Positions 1-8,962 are shown, numbered from the stretch's first letter. The stretch: DNA of 64,000 nt from Mycolicibacterium peregrinum (GCF_001665785.1 NZ_LZSO01000029.1:1-64000), one strand, 5' to 3'. A program made the numbers and translations. Notes: generated by a model not told the origin, from the letters alone.

Positions 1-1
1 G

Positions 2-127
2 TTCTGGGGCCCGCCCCCCCCGCCCCCGCCCCCGTTCTGGAGGCCGCCGCCACCGCCGCGCTGGGGCCCGCCTCCGCCGCCCCCGCGCGGCCATTGGGGA
101 CCACCTCCGCCCGGACACTGGCGCTAG
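2..127 (+). CDS. C-terminal end of a proline/tryptophan-rich protein (partial)
   Basis: The window opens inside a reading frame that runs 41 codons to a TAG at 125-127. The product is a low-complexity tail of runs of 4-8 prolines separated by aromatic pairs: FWGPPPP, FWRPPPPP, RWGPPPPP, GHWGPPPP and a final GHWR. The other two frames give alanine-rich or arginine-rich translations without this regularity, so this frame is preferred. A strong hairpin follows 8 bases later. The N-terminal part lies outside the window, so no function can be given. Proline/aromatic tails like this occur on exported or wall-associated mycobacterial proteins, but that is only a suggestion. Confidence 0.6.
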   Translation, partial: FWGPPPPPPPPFWRPPPPPRWGPPPPPPRGHWGPPPPGHWR

Positions 128-134
128 CCGACCG

Positions 135-176
135 AAACTGAGGCCCTGCTCGAAACGTCGAGCAGGGCCTCAGTTT
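135..176. terminator. Bidirectional intrinsic terminator
   Basis: A perfect 19-bp stem (135-153 with 158-176) closes a 4-base loop (AACG). The stem ends in AAAC on one side and GTTT on the other, so each strand has a short U-run after the hairpin. It lies between the convergent ends of the proline-rich gene and the sensor kinase gene and can terminate both. Confidence 0.85.
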
Positions 177-187
177 TGCGGCGACGC

Positions 188-1468
188 CTACCTCATCTGC
201 AAGTTGGGCGGGCGCTTCGCCGCGAATGCTCCGTTCGCGTCGGCGGGGCCTTTCGCGGGAACCGAGATCGACACGGTGGTCCCGGGTGTGCCCGTGACCA
301 CGAATGTGCCGCCCGCGGCCAGGACCTTCGCGCAGATCGAGGCGAACCCGATGTGGCCGTCCTCGACACTCTGTGCAAGCCGCTCGGGCGGGATGCCGAC
401 GCCGTCATCCGCGATGCACATCGCGGCCTGAATGCCGTTGTAGCCCAGGGTGAACCGTAGATTCTTGGCCTGTGCGTGCTTGATGACGTTCGTGGAGAAC
501 TCCCGAGCCGCGCTGTAGATCAGATGATCGGCGTCGGTGCGCAGGTCGTCGGGCCAGCCGTCAGCGTCCAACTGGACTGCGAGGTTGGTGCGCGTCGCGA
601 TGCCGTCGGCCAGTGAGGTCATCGCCGCCTTGAGGCCGGCTCGGGCCAGGACCTCTGGATGCAGTTCACGGACCACGTCGCGCAGCAGGCGGGAGGACTC
701 CGCCAACGCGAAATCGACGCGGTCCATCCCATCGACCGATCCGTCCCGGACCTCCTCCATGTCGCGTCGCGCCACCAGCACGTACTGGAGCGCACCATCG
801 TGCAGGCGTTCGGAGAGTGATTGGCGCTCACGCTTCTCCAGGTTGATCACTTCTTCGAGCAGACGGGTCCGCTCGAGGCCCAGACTGGTGATGGTTCTGG
901 TCCTGGATTGCTGAATCCACGACAACGCGACCGAACCGGCAGCCAGGCCGAACAGCACAGCGGTCCGGGCCAGTATCGATCCCCAGGGCTCATTGCCGTT
1001 GGCGGCCTTGTCAACCCAGCTCACCACGAAGAAAGTGACCACGGTAGGAACCGCGATCGTGGCGCTGACGACGGGATCGAGTTGCGCTGCCGCGATCAAC
1101 GGGATCAGAAACAGCCCGTGCTGCACCACGTCGGAGGTCCAGGTCTCTGCCGAACTGATCCCGGTCTCCGTCGAAATGATTGCGACGGCAAGGAGATCCA
1201 CGCACAGCATGAGCAGCGCCACCGATCGCCGGGTTCCGTCTCCCAGTCGATCGGCGGAGCGCAGCGTCCACCAGCTCCACCCCGAGACCGCCGCGACGTA
1301 GCCGACGAAGATCGCGCGGTGTAACCACACGTTCGAGTGCGGGGGTTGCGACAGCAGGGCGACGCCGATGAACATCGCCATGAGCATTCGTAGGGCGAGT
1401 TGCAGTAACAGGCCACGGCGTACCGAGTTATCGGTGGTTGGCTCAGACGCCTCATCGCGTTCAGGCAT
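188..1468 (-). CDS. Membrane sensor histidine kinase, NarL/DesK type (HisKA_3)
   Basis: A 426-residue two-component sensor kinase. Residues ~18-185 hold about six hydrophobic segments forming a membrane sensor module without a recognisable ligand domain. The dimerisation/phosphotransfer segment reads ERQSLSERLHDGALQ, with the phospho-acceptor histidine near residue 223, which is the HisKA_3 pattern. The ATPase domain shows the N box EFSTNVIKHA, G1 DDGVGIP and G2 GHIGFASI. ATG at 1468 is chosen because GGGAG lies 7 bases upstream; a GTG at 1498 would add 10 residues. No response regulator adjoins it, so its LuxR-type partner must be elsewhere. Confidence 0.85.
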   Translation of the reverse strand: MPERDEASEPTTDNSVRRGLLLQLALRMLMAMFIGVALLSQPPHSNVWLHRAIFVGYVAAVSGWSWWTLRSADRLGDGTRRSVALLMLCVDLLAVAIISTETGISSAETWTSDVVQHGLFLIPLIAAAQLDPVVSATIAVPTVVTFFVVSWVDKAANGNEPWGSILARTAVLFGLAAGSVALSWIQQSRTRTITSLGLERTRLLEEVINLEKRERQSLSERLHDGALQYVLVARRDMEEVRDGSVDGMDRVDFALAESSRLLRDVVRELHPEVLARAGLKAAMTSLADGIATRTNLAVQLDADGWPDDLRTDADHLIYSAAREFSTNVIKHAQAKNLRFTLGYNGIQAAMCIADDGVGIPPERLAQSVEDGHIGFASICAKVLAAGGTFVVTGTPGTTVSISVPAKGPADANGAFAAKRPPNLQMR

Positions 1469-1580
1469 GCCCGGCTCCCGTCCCGGCAAAGTTGGCACGA
1501 GTATAGGGCTGCTCAGTGCCGCAATGAGGACAGTTGACGGGCGAAATCAGCGATGAGGCAGTCTGCGCCCGCTGCGCGGA

Positions 1581-2381
1581 TCAGCGCATCTGGAACTTGG
1601 GTGCGCGCTTCTCCTTGAAGGCCAGTGGGCCTTCCTTGGCGTCGGCGGACAGGAACACCGGGATGCCGTTGGCAGTGTCGGGTTTGAACGCCTCGTTCTC
1701 GTGCATGCCCTCGGTCTCTCGGATGGTCTTGAGGATTGCCTGCACGGCCAGTGGGCCGTTGTTGTTGATCACCTCGGCGATCTCCAGGGCCTTGTCCAAC
1801 GCGGTGCCGTCCGGAACCACATGACCGATCAGGCCGTACTCGAGGGCCTGGGCAGCGGTGATGTGCCGTCCGGTCAGCAGCATGTCGCACGCGATGGTGT
1901 ACGGAATCTGGCGCACCAGGCGCACCGCCGAGCCGCCCATCGGGTACAGGCTCCACTTGGCCTCGGAGATGCCGAACTTGGCACTCTCCCCGGCCACGCG
2001 GATGTCGGTGCCCTGCAGGATCTCGGTGCCGCCGGCGATGGCCGGGCCTTCGACCGCGGCGATCAGCGGCTTGGTGAGCCGGCGGCCCTTGAGCAGGCCG
2101 TCGATGCGTGACGGGTCGTAGCTGCCGTCCTTGAAGGAATCGCCCGGCGGCTTCTTGGTCGCGCCCTTGAGGTCCATGCCCGCGCAGAAGTACCCGCCGG
2201 CGCCGGTCAGGATGCAGGTGCGGATCTCCGGATCGTTGTCGACGCGGTCCCAGGCCTCGACCATGATCGAGAGCATCTCGGTGGAAAGCGCGTTGCGCGC
2301 CTCGGGCCGGTTCAGCGTCAGGATCAGAGTGTGTCCGCGCTGCTCAATGAGGGCGTCGGGCCCTTTGTCGGTATCGCTCAC
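1581..2381 (-). CDS. echA19: Enoyl-CoA hydratase EchA19 (sterol side-chain)
   Basis: A 266-residue crotonase-fold enzyme that hydrates unsaturated steroid-CoA thioesters in cholesterol side-chain beta-oxidation. It shows the oxyanion-hole segment CAGMDL and the second loop IAGGTEILQG. Candidate catalytic acids are E140 (in KFGISEAKW) and D166 (in ACDMLLTG), a Glu/Asp pair in place of the usual Glu/Glu. GTG at 2381 has AGGAG upstream on the minus strand. It is divergent from fadD19 across a shared KstR-type operator, matching the arrangement known in other mycobacteria. Identity is inferred from sequence resemblance and context. Confidence 0.88.
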   Translation of the reverse strand: MSDTDKGPDALIEQRGHTLILTLNRPEARNALSTEMLSIMVEAWDRVDNDPEIRTCILTGAGGYFCAGMDLKGATKKPPGDSFKDGSYDPSRIDGLLKGRRLTKPLIAAVEGPAIAGGTEILQGTDIRVAGESAKFGISEAKWSLYPMGGSAVRLVRQIPYTIACDMLLTGRHITAAQALEYGLIGHVVPDGTALDKALEIAEVINNNGPLAVQAILKTIRETEGMHENEAFKPDTANGIPVFLSADAKEGPLAFKEKRAPKFQMR

Positions 2382-2425
2382 GGGTGTCAGCTCCTATGCA
2401 TTTTCAACCCAGACTTGTATCGAAA

Positions 2426-2439
2426 TGTAACACGTTCTA
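2426..2439. promoter_or_regulatory. KstR operator between echA19 and fadD19
   Basis: The 14-mer TGTAACACGTTCTA fits the KstR consensus TnnAACnnGTTnnA completely. It overlaps a candidate -10 element TAGTTT at 2438-2443, which lies 7 bases before the GTG of fadD19. KstR binding would therefore block initiation of a leaderless fadD19 transcript and probably of echA19 on the other strand. The identical 14-mer recurs between fadE26 and fdxD. Confidence 0.85.
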
Positions 2440-2450
2440 GTTTAGGTTCT

Positions 2451-4100
2451 GTGGCTCTGAATATTGCCGATCTTGCCGAGCACGCCATCGACGCTGTGCC
2501 TGACCGTGTCGCCCTGATTTGCGGCGACGAACAGCTGACCTATGCGCAGTTGGAGGAGAAGGCCAACCGCCTGGCCCACTATTTGATTTCACAGGGTGTG
2601 AAGAAGGACGACAAGGTCGGCCTCTACTGTCGCAACCGCATCGAGATCGTGATCGGGATGCTGGGCATCGTGAAGGCCGGCGCGATCCTGGTCAACGTCA
2701 ACTTCCGCTATGTCGAGGGTGAGCTGAAGTACCTGTTCGAGAACTCGGACATGGTCGCGCTGATCCACGAACGCCGCTACGCCGACCGCGTCGCCAACGT
2801 GCTGCCGGAGACGCCCTTGGTCAAAACCGTCCTCGTGGTGGAAGACGGGTCGGACGACGACTACCAGCGGTACGGCGGCGTCGAGTTCTACTCGGCCATC
2901 GCCGACCACTCACCCGACCGCGACTTCGGCCCGCGCAGCGCCGACGACATCTACCTGCTCTACACGGGCGGCACCACCGGGTTCCCCAAGGGCGTCATGT
3001 GGCGTCACGAGGACATCTACCGAGTGCTGTTCGGCGGCACCGACTTCGCCACCGGCGAGCCGGTCGCCGACGAGTACGACTTGTCCAAGCAGGCGGCCGC
3101 CAACCCGCCCATGATCCGGCTGCCCATCCCGCCGATGATCCACGGCGCGACCCAGTCCGCCACCTGGATGGCGTTGTTCACCGGCCACACCGTGGTGCTG
3201 ATGCCGGAGTTCGACGCCGACGCGGCGTGGCGGATGATCCACGAGCACAAGGTCAATCTGCTGTTCTTCACCGGCGACGCGATGGCCCGCCCGCTGCTCG
3301 ATGCTTTGTTGGCCCACCAGGACGCCGGTAACGAGTACGACCTGTCGTCGCTGTTCCTGTTGGCCAGCACCGCGGCGCTGTTCTCCACGAGCCTCAAGGA
3401 GAAGTTCCTCGAGCTGCTGCCCAACCGGATCATCACCGACTCGATCGGCTCGTCGGAGACCGGCTTCGGCGGTACCTCGGTGGTTGCCAAGGGGCAGAGC
3501 CACACCGGCGGCCCGCGCGTGACCATCGACAAGAACACCAAGGTGCTCGACGAGAACGGCAACGAGGTGGTCCCGGGGTCGGGCGTGCGCGGCATCATCG
3601 CCAAGTGCGGCCACATCCCGGTCGGGTACTTCAAGGATGAGAAGAAGACCGCCGAGACCTTCCGGACCTTCAACGGGGTCCGGTACGCCATCCCCGGTGA
3701 CTACGCCGAGGTCGAGGCCGACGGCAGCGTGACCATGCTGGGCCGCGGCTCGGTGTCGATCAACTCCGGTGGCGAGAAGATCTACCCCGAAGAGGTCGAA
3801 GCTGCACTGAAGGGTCACCCCGACGTGTTCGACGCGCTCGTGGTCGGCGTGCCCGACGAGCGCTTCGGTCAGCACGTCGCCGCCGTCGTGCAGCCGCGCG
3901 ACGGGTCGCGCCCGACCCTGGCAGATCTCGATGCGTTCGTGCGCAGCGAGATCGCGGGTTACAAGGTGCCGCGCAGCCTTTGGCTGGTCGACGAGGTCAA
4001 GCGTTCGCCCGCGGGCAAGCCCGACTACCGGTGGGCCAAGGACACCACCGAGGAGCGTGCCGCCGACGAGGTGCACGCGAATCATGTTGGAGCGAAGTAA
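2451..4100 (+). CDS. fadD19: Steroid-CoA ligase FadD19
   Basis: A 549-residue ANL-superfamily acyl-CoA synthetase that activates long (C8) steroid side chains to CoA thioesters with ATP. It carries the AMP-binding P-loop YTGGTTGFPKGVM, the A5 motif DSIGSSETGFGG, the A7/A8 region GDYAEVEADG...GRGSVSINSGGEKI, and the C-terminal catalytic lysine context RSPAGKPDYRW. It closely matches remembered M. tuberculosis FadD19 from its N-terminus (ALNIADLAEHAIDAVPDRV). The start is GTG at 2451: TAGTTT sits 7 bases upstream and there is no Shine-Dalgarno sequence, so the mRNA is probably leaderless. KstR should repress it. Confidence 0.93.
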   Translation: MALNIADLAEHAIDAVPDRVALICGDEQLTYAQLEEKANRLAHYLISQGVKKDDKVGLYCRNRIEIVIGMLGIVKAGAILVNVNFRYVEGELKYLFENSDMVALIHERRYADRVANVLPETPLVKTVLVVEDGSDDDYQRYGGVEFYSAIADHSPDRDFGPRSADDIYLLYTGGTTGFPKGVMWRHEDIYRVLFGGTDFATGEPVADEYDLSKQAAANPPMIRLPIPPMIHGATQSATWMALFTGHTVVLMPEFDADAAWRMIHEHKVNLLFFTGDAMARPLLDALLAHQDAGNEYDLSSLFLLASTAALFSTSLKEKFLELLPNRIITDSIGSSETGFGGTSVVAKGQSHTGGPRVTIDKNTKVLDENGNEVVPGSGVRGIIAKCGHIPVGYFKDEKKTAETFRTFNGVRYAIPGDYAEVEADGSVTMLGRGSVSINSGGEKIYPEEVEAALKGHPDVFDALVVGVPDERFGQHVAAVVQPRDGSRPTLADLDAFVRSEIAGYKVPRSLWLVDEVKRSPAGKPDYRWAKDTTEERAADEVHANHVGAK

Positions 4101-4114
4101 ATGAGGACTCGGCC

Positions 4115-5236
4115 GTGAAAACAAGCTTGAGCGAAAGATTCGGGATCGAATACCCGATCTTCGTCTTCACCCCCTCGGAGAAGGTGGCCGCCGCGGTCAC
4201 CCGGGCCGGCGGTCTGGGTGTGCTGGGCTGCGTGCGGTTCAACGATCCCGACGAGCTGGACGACGTGCTGTCCTGGATGGACGCCAACACCGACGGTAAG
4301 CCGTACGGCGTCGACGTGGTGATGCCCAGCAAGATCCCCACCGAGGGCAGCGCCGTCGACATCGACAAGCTCATCCCACAGGGGCACCGGGACTTCGTCG
4401 CGAAAACCCTTGCCGATCTTGGTGTTCCGCCGCTCCCCGAGGAGGGCGAGCACAACACCGGTGTGCTGGGCTGGCTGCACTCGGTAGCGCGCAGCCATGT
4501 CGAGGTGGCGTTGCGCCATCCGATCAAGCTGATCGCCAACGCGCTGGGGTCCCCGCCCAATGACGTCATCGAGCAGGTCCACGAGGCCGGCGTCCCCGTG
4601 GCCGCGCTGGCCGGCAGCGCGAAGCACGCGCTCAGTCACGTCGCCAACGGAGTCGACATCGTGATCGCACAGGGGCACGAGGCCGGCGGACACACCGGTG
4701 AGATCGGTTCGGTGGTGCTGTGGCCGGAGATCGTCGACGCCGTCGACGGTAAAGCCGCGGTGCTCGCTGCCGGCGGGATCGGCAGCGGCCGGCAGCTGGC
4801 CGCGGCCCTGGCACTCGGCGCTGAGGGTGTGTGGATGGGTTCGGCGTTCCTCACCGCGGCCGAATACGACCTGGGTGTGCGTCGCGAGTCGGGTGCCTCG
4901 GTGATCCAGGAGGCCTTGCTGAACGCCACCTCCGCCGACACCGTGCGCCGAAAGATCTACTCCGGCAAGCCCGCCCGGATCCTGAAGAGCCGCTGGACCG
5001 ATGCCTGGGACGCCCCGGGTGCCCCCGAAGCGCTGCCCATGCCGTTGCAGAACATCCTGGTCGGCGAGGCCCATCAGCGGATGAGCCTGTCCGATGACCC
5101 GACCGCGGTCGCGATGCCGGTGGGCCAGATCGTGGGCCGGATGAACGAGATTCGGCCGGCCGCCGACATCATCGCCGAGCTGGTGAGCGGTTTCGACGCG
5201 GCCACCAAGCGTCTCGACGACATCGCCGGAAGCTGA
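4115..5236 (+). CDS. Nitronate monooxygenase / 2-nitropropane dioxygenase family protein
   Basis: A 373-residue FMN-dependent TIM-barrel protein. The N-terminus IEYPIFVFTPSEKVAAAVT and glycine-rich AGGLGVLG are typical. The segment AQGHEAGGHTG holds the family's catalytic/FMN-binding histidine, and AAGGIGSGRQLAAALALGAEGVWMG style repeats bind the FMN phosphate. It starts at GTG 4115 with GAGGA about 8 bases upstream, only 14 bases after fadD19, so the two are probably co-transcribed under KstR control. The physiological substrate is not evident; several members of the family accompany acyl-CoA genes and may act as oxidoreductases rather than on nitronates. Confidence 0.82.
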   Translation: MKTSLSERFGIEYPIFVFTPSEKVAAAVTRAGGLGVLGCVRFNDPDELDDVLSWMDANTDGKPYGVDVVMPSKIPTEGSAVDIDKLIPQGHRDFVAKTLADLGVPPLPEEGEHNTGVLGWLHSVARSHVEVALRHPIKLIANALGSPPNDVIEQVHEAGVPVAALAGSAKHALSHVANGVDIVIAQGHEAGGHTGEIGSVVLWPEIVDAVDGKAAVLAAGGIGSGRQLAAALALGAEGVWMGSAFLTAAEYDLGVRRESGASVIQEALLNATSADTVRRKIYSGKPARILKSRWTDAWDAPGAPEALPMPLQNILVGEAHQRMSLSDDPTAVAMPVGQIVGRMNEIRPAADIIAELVSGFDAATKRLDDIAGS

Positions 5237-5253
5237 GTCTGCGCCCGAGCGCA

Positions 5254-5309
5254 CGAGCCTGCGGTCAGATCGCGATCTCTCACGATTTCGCGATCTGCAC
5301 GCAGGCTCG
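5254..5309. repeat. REP-like inverted repeat (22-base arms)
   Basis: The arms 5254-5275 and 5288-5309 pair except for a 2-base internal mismatch (GT/CA), around a 12-base loop. It lies between two genes of the same strand. The arms contain CGAGCCTGCG and CAGATCGCG. There is no T-run, so it looks more like a repetitive intergenic palindrome or mRNA-stabilising stem than a classical terminator. Confidence 0.6.
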
Positions 5310-5320
5310 ACGTCGTTCGG

Positions 5321-6175
5321 ATGGGTATGGTCGAGCTGGTGAACGAAGCGGACGCACTCGCGGCTAACCGGGCCAACTGGGACGATCGGGCCGACGTGCA
5401 CGTGCGGTCCCAGATGTACGACGTGGCAGGGTTTCTCGCCGATCCCACCGAGATCTCGCAGGTGGTACGCAACGACCTTGAGGTGCTCGCGCCTTGCCTG
5501 CCGGAGAGCGGGGTGAAAGACCGTTCGCTCCTGCATCTGCAGTGCCACATCGGCACCGACACCATCTCGTGGGCGCGGCTGGGCGCCCGTGACGTGCATG
5601 GCGTGGATCTCTCGCCGAATTCACTGCGGCATGCGGCCAGGATCGCCGAGGCCGACGGCCGCGAGATCACCTGGGTCGAGGGCGATGCGCGGTTCGCGTC
5701 GACGTTGATCCAGCGACGCTTCGACACCGTGGTGACCAGTACCGGAACCATCGTGTGGTTGCCCGAGCTGGTCAACTGGGCCCGGTCGATCCACGACCTG
5801 CTCGAGCCCGGCGGGGTATTCATGATCCGCGACGACCATCCGATCCTGAGCGCCCTGGACTACGAGCCGTGGGATATCACCGACGACTACCTCAGTGGTG
5901 GGGGAGCCCGAACCTACGACGACGACGGGACGTACACCGAAGACTCGGCGGGGCAGATTCAACACGTGCGCAACCACGAGTGGCGTCACGACCTGTCCGA
6001 AGTCCTGATGTCATTGCTGCAGGCTGGGCTCGTCATCGAGGCCCTGGCCGAACTGCCCTACATGGACTGGCAGGCGTTCCCGGCTCTCGTGCCCTGCCCT
6101 GCGGGCTGGGCGCTGCCGCCCGGGGCGCCGCGGATTCCGCTGAACTTCGCGGTCGTCGCGCGGCGTCCCGATTAA
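5321..6175 (+). CDS. Class I SAM-dependent methyltransferase
   Basis: A 284-residue protein with a Rossmann-type methyltransferase core. Motif I is LHLQCHIGTDTISWARLGA, followed by VHGVDLSP, the acidic end of strand beta-2 that contacts the SAM ribose; a later WVEGDARF and a hydrophobic strand around TVVTSTGTI complete the fold. The substrate cannot be read from the sequence. Two in-frame ATGs lie at 5321 and 5327; the first is given. It is separated from the upstream nitronate monooxygenase by a hairpin and converges with gabD2, so it may form its own unit. Confidence 0.75.
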   Translation: MGMVELVNEADALAANRANWDDRADVHVRSQMYDVAGFLADPTEISQVVRNDLEVLAPCLPESGVKDRSLLHLQCHIGTDTISWARLGARDVHGVDLSPNSLRHAARIAEADGREITWVEGDARFASTLIQRRFDTVVTSTGTIVWLPELVNWARSIHDLLEPGGVFMIRDDHPILSALDYEPWDITDDYLSGGGARTYDDDGTYTEDSAGQIQHVRNHEWRHDLSEVLMSLLQAGLVIEALAELPYMDWQAFPALVPCPAGWALPPGAPRIPLNFAVVARRPD

Positions 6176-6181
6176 GCAGTT

Positions 6182-7735
6182 CTAGCGGCCGGGCAGCTTC
6201 TGCAGTGCCCTGATCATCGGGGTGAGCGCCTTCTGCCAGACGGTCTGCGAGATCCCCAGCGGCGGATCGAGATTGATCACCCGGGCGGTGGAGACGGTCT
6301 GAGACTCGGTGTACTTGAGGATGCCGTCGGCGCCGTGGCGGCGCCCGACGCCGGAGGCCTTCATGCCACCCATGGGGGCCGCGGTGCTGCCGAACGCCAG
6401 CGCGTAGCCCTCATCGACGTTGACCGTGCCGGAATTGACCCGGGCGGCGATCGCCTCGCCTTCGGACTTCGATCCGGCCCACACGCTGGCGTTCAGGCCG
6501 TACTCGGTGTCATTGGCCTTCTCGATGGCCTCGTCGACCGAATCAACCGGGTAGATCGACACCAGCGGGCCGAAGGTCTCGTTGCGCGCGCATTCCATCT
6601 CGTCGGTCACGCCGGTCAGCACGGTCGGCTCGAAGAACAGCGGGCCGATGTCGGGGCGCGCGTGGCCGCCGGCAACCACCTTGGCGCCCTTGGCTTTTGC
6701 GTCGTCGACATGGCTGGACACGGTCTTGATCTGGTCTTCGGAGATCAGGCTGCCCATGTCGGCGGTGAAGTCGTAGGCCGCCGAGAGGTTCATGTTGCGC
6801 ACCTGCTCGGCGAACTTGGCGGTGAACTCGTCGGCGACGTCCTTCTCGACGTAGATCCGTTCGATCGAGATGCACAGCTGACCGGCGTTGGAGAAGCAGG
6901 CGCGGGTGGCGGCCTTGGCGGCGACCTTGAGGTTGGCGCCCTTGGTGACGATCATCGGGTTCTTGCCGCCGAGCTCGGCGGAGAAGCCGATCAGCCGGCG
7001 GCCGCACTGCTCGGCCAGCGACCGGCCGGTGGCTGTCGAACCGGTGAACATCATGTAGTCGCAGTTCTCGACGATCGCGGTGCCGACCACCGAACCCGGT
7101 CCCGGCACCACCGCGAACAGATCGCGCGGCAGGCCGGCCTGATAGAGCAGCTCGGCATTGGCGAGTGTGCAGTACGGGGTCTGGCTGTCGGGCTTGACCA
7201 CCACCGCGTTGCCGGCCAGCAGGGCCGGGATGGAATCCGAGATCGACAGGGTCATCGGGTAGTTCCACGGCGAGATGACGCCGATGACGCCCTTGGGGTG
7301 ATGGTTGACCACGGTCTTGACGAACCCGGGCAGCAGACCCTGGACCCGCTTGCTCGAGAGCAACCGGGGCGCCTCGCGGGCGTAGTAGCCCGCGTTCAGG
7401 ATCATGTCGACGATCTCTTCCTGCGCGGCTGAGCGGGCCTTGCCGGTCTCGGCCTGGGCCACGTCCATCAGGAAGTCACGATTCTCGGCCAGTAGCGCGC
7501 CGAATCGCTCGATGATGGCGGCGCGTTCCTTGACCGGCCGCTTGGCCCACTGTGCCTGCGCGGCCCGGGCTTTGGCGAAGGCGGCGGTCACGTCGTCGGC
7601 AGTGCCGACCGGGATGGTGGTCAGTTCCTTGCCGGTGAAGACCTCGTCGATCGGCTTGGACTGCCGGGCTCCGACGTCGTCGATGGCGACGAGCGCGCGC
7701 AGGCGGGCGAAGTCGGCGGCGGACGGAGCAGGCAT
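6182..7735 (-). CDS. gabD2: Succinate-semialdehyde dehydrogenase GabD2
   Basis: A 517-residue aldehyde dehydrogenase that oxidises succinic semialdehyde to succinate, linking GABA or 2-oxoglutarate breakdown to the TCA cycle. It shows the ALDH landmarks PWNYPMT, the nucleotide-binding FTGSTATGRS, the general-base glutamate in ELGGKNP, the catalytic cysteine in NAGQLCIS and the late motif ETFGPLVSIY. Length and sequence match remembered GabD2 (Rv1731, 518 residues); M. smegmatis carries it at this same position near fadD19. ATG at 7735 lies just before a 127-base divergent gap to the VOC gene. Confidence 0.85.
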   Translation of the reverse strand: MPAPSAADFARLRALVAIDDVGARQSKPIDEVFTGKELTTIPVGTADDVTAAFAKARAAQAQWAKRPVKERAAIIERFGALLAENRDFLMDVAQAETGKARSAAQEEIVDMILNAGYYAREAPRLLSSKRVQGLLPGFVKTVVNHHPKGVIGVISPWNYPMTLSISDSIPALLAGNAVVVKPDSQTPYCTLANAELLYQAGLPRDLFAVVPGPGSVVGTAIVENCDYMMFTGSTATGRSLAEQCGRRLIGFSAELGGKNPMIVTKGANLKVAAKAATRACFSNAGQLCISIERIYVEKDVADEFTAKFAEQVRNMNLSAAYDFTADMGSLISEDQIKTVSSHVDDAKAKGAKVVAGGHARPDIGPLFFEPTVLTGVTDEMECARNETFGPLVSIYPVDSVDEAIEKANDTEYGLNASVWAGSKSEGEAIAARVNSGTVNVDEGYALAFGSTAAPMGGMKASGVGRRHGADGILKYTESQTVSTARVINLDPPLGISQTVWQKALTPMIRALQKLPGR

Positions 7736-7862
7736 CGGGGACTCCCTACTGGCAAGTAACTAACAGTCAAGCTCAACCTACTCGGTACCGGCAGTCCGAC
7801 AAAGGCGCACCTTGTCCGATCTGTTCACGACTGAGGACGGTCCAGCGTCCTAACCTGCGGGT

Positions 7863-8258
7863 ATGGCCTTTAACCTGAACTCGACGGTCATCGAGATCGT
7901 CACCAGAGACCTGCCACGAGCCCTGGATTTCTACCGGCTGCTGGGCCTGGCGGTTCCCGAACCGGACGGGCCGCACGTCGAGGTGGCATTGCCCGGTGGT
8001 AACCGGCTCGCGTTCGACACCGAGGAGGTGATCGCCGGCATGCATCCCGGCTGGACAGCTCCTACCGGGCCCGGACGGGTTGCCCTGGCGTTCGGGGTCG
8101 ATACGCCCGCCCACGTCGACGCGCTCTATGCGCGACTCACCGGCGCGGGGTACCCGGGAACGCTCGAGCCTTTCGATGCGCCCTGGGGGCAGCGCTACGC
8201 GACCGTCGAGGACCCCGACGGGACCTCGGTGGACCTGTTCGCCGCACTGGAAAGCTGA
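7863..8258 (+). CDS. VOC superfamily (glyoxalase/bleomycin-resistance-like) protein
   Basis: A 131-residue single-chain VOC protein (MAFNLNSTVIEIVTRDLPRA) with the beta-alpha-beta-beta-beta halves ending in WGQRYATVEDPDGTSVDLF, the typical C-terminal metal-ligand region. Substrate unknown. TAACCT at 7851-7856 lies 6 bases before the ATG, so the transcript may be leaderless. A 6-bp inverted repeat AGGACG/CGTCCT (7834-7851) overlaps the promoter. Its last 64 bases overlap the 3' end of the convergent AraC gene. Confidence 0.8.
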   Translation: MAFNLNSTVIEIVTRDLPRALDFYRLLGLAVPEPDGPHVEVALPGGNRLAFDTEEVIAGMHPGWTAPTGPGRVALAFGVDTPAHVDALYARLTGAGYPGTLEPFDAPWGQRYATVEDPDGTSVDLFAALES

Positions 8259-8920
8259 CGGAGTTCGTGTAGTCCGACGCCGGCCAGCGCACGGACCTCG
8301 CGGTGCAGGTGGGACTGGTCCGAATAGCCGGCCCGCACTGCGACCGCGCTCGAGCTCGCCCCGGTACCGAGCAGCCCGACCGCGCGACGGAACCGGAGGA
8401 CGCGGCGCAGCGTCGCCGGCCCGTATCCGTAGACCGCGGCGCACTGCCGCTGCAGCGTTCGGCTCGACCATCCGGCGTACCGCGCTGTCGCAGTGACCGA
8501 TTCGCCGGCTGCCAGCCGGCGCGTGACGTCACGAAGCATCGGCAGGGGCCACGGCGCGGTCTCGGTGCGGGGTCGTTCCGATGCCAGCGCTTCGGTGAGC
8601 ACGTCGAGTGAACGGCCCTCCTCGATCCGGCAGAGTTCGCGTAGGTCGACCCGCTTATTGCGCAGTTCGTCGGCTGGGGCGCCCAGTAGCCGTGGCAGGA
8701 CTCCGGGACGAAAGCGTAATCCCTGCACCGGATCCCGACTGCCTGTCGCGATGAACGCCGTGGTGTCGGGGCCGGCGACGATGATCGTGTCGTCCATCTG
8801 GATCAGGTCCATGCAGCCGTCGGGCAGAATCCGGCCGGGTTCGGCAGGGCCGGTGCGCACCCACCGGCATTCGACGAGCTCGCTCAGGCGTGGCGGCGGA
8901 TCGTGTTCGCGGTAGCCCAC
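8195..8920 (-). CDS. AraC-family transcriptional regulator
   Basis: A 241-residue regulator. The N-terminal ~100 residues (PPPRLSELVECRWVRTG, then GRILPDGCMDLI) look like the DUF6597-type ligand-sensing domain of AraC proteins. The C-terminal AraC domain has two helix-turn-helix units; the second reads AVRAGYSDQSHLHREVRALAG. GTG at 8920 is the start that places the sensing domain at the N-terminus; longer in-frame readings run into the divergent TetR promoter. It converges with and overlaps the VOC gene, which is a plausible target or functional partner. Confidence 0.75.
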   Translation of the reverse strand: MGYREHDPPPRLSELVECRWVRTGPAEPGRILPDGCMDLIQMDDTIIVAGPDTTAFIATGSRDPVQGLRFRPGVLPRLLGAPADELRNKRVDLRELCRIEEGRSLDVLTEALASERPRTETAPWPLPMLRDVTRRLAAGESVTATARYAGWSSRTLQRQCAAVYGYGPATLRRVLRFRRAVGLLGTGASSSAVAVRAGYSDQSHLHREVRALAGVGLHELRQLSSAANRSTEVPSGSSTVA

Positions 8921-8962
8921 GTCACCGACGCTACCCGTGCCGCGATGCGGTTGAATCGGGGA

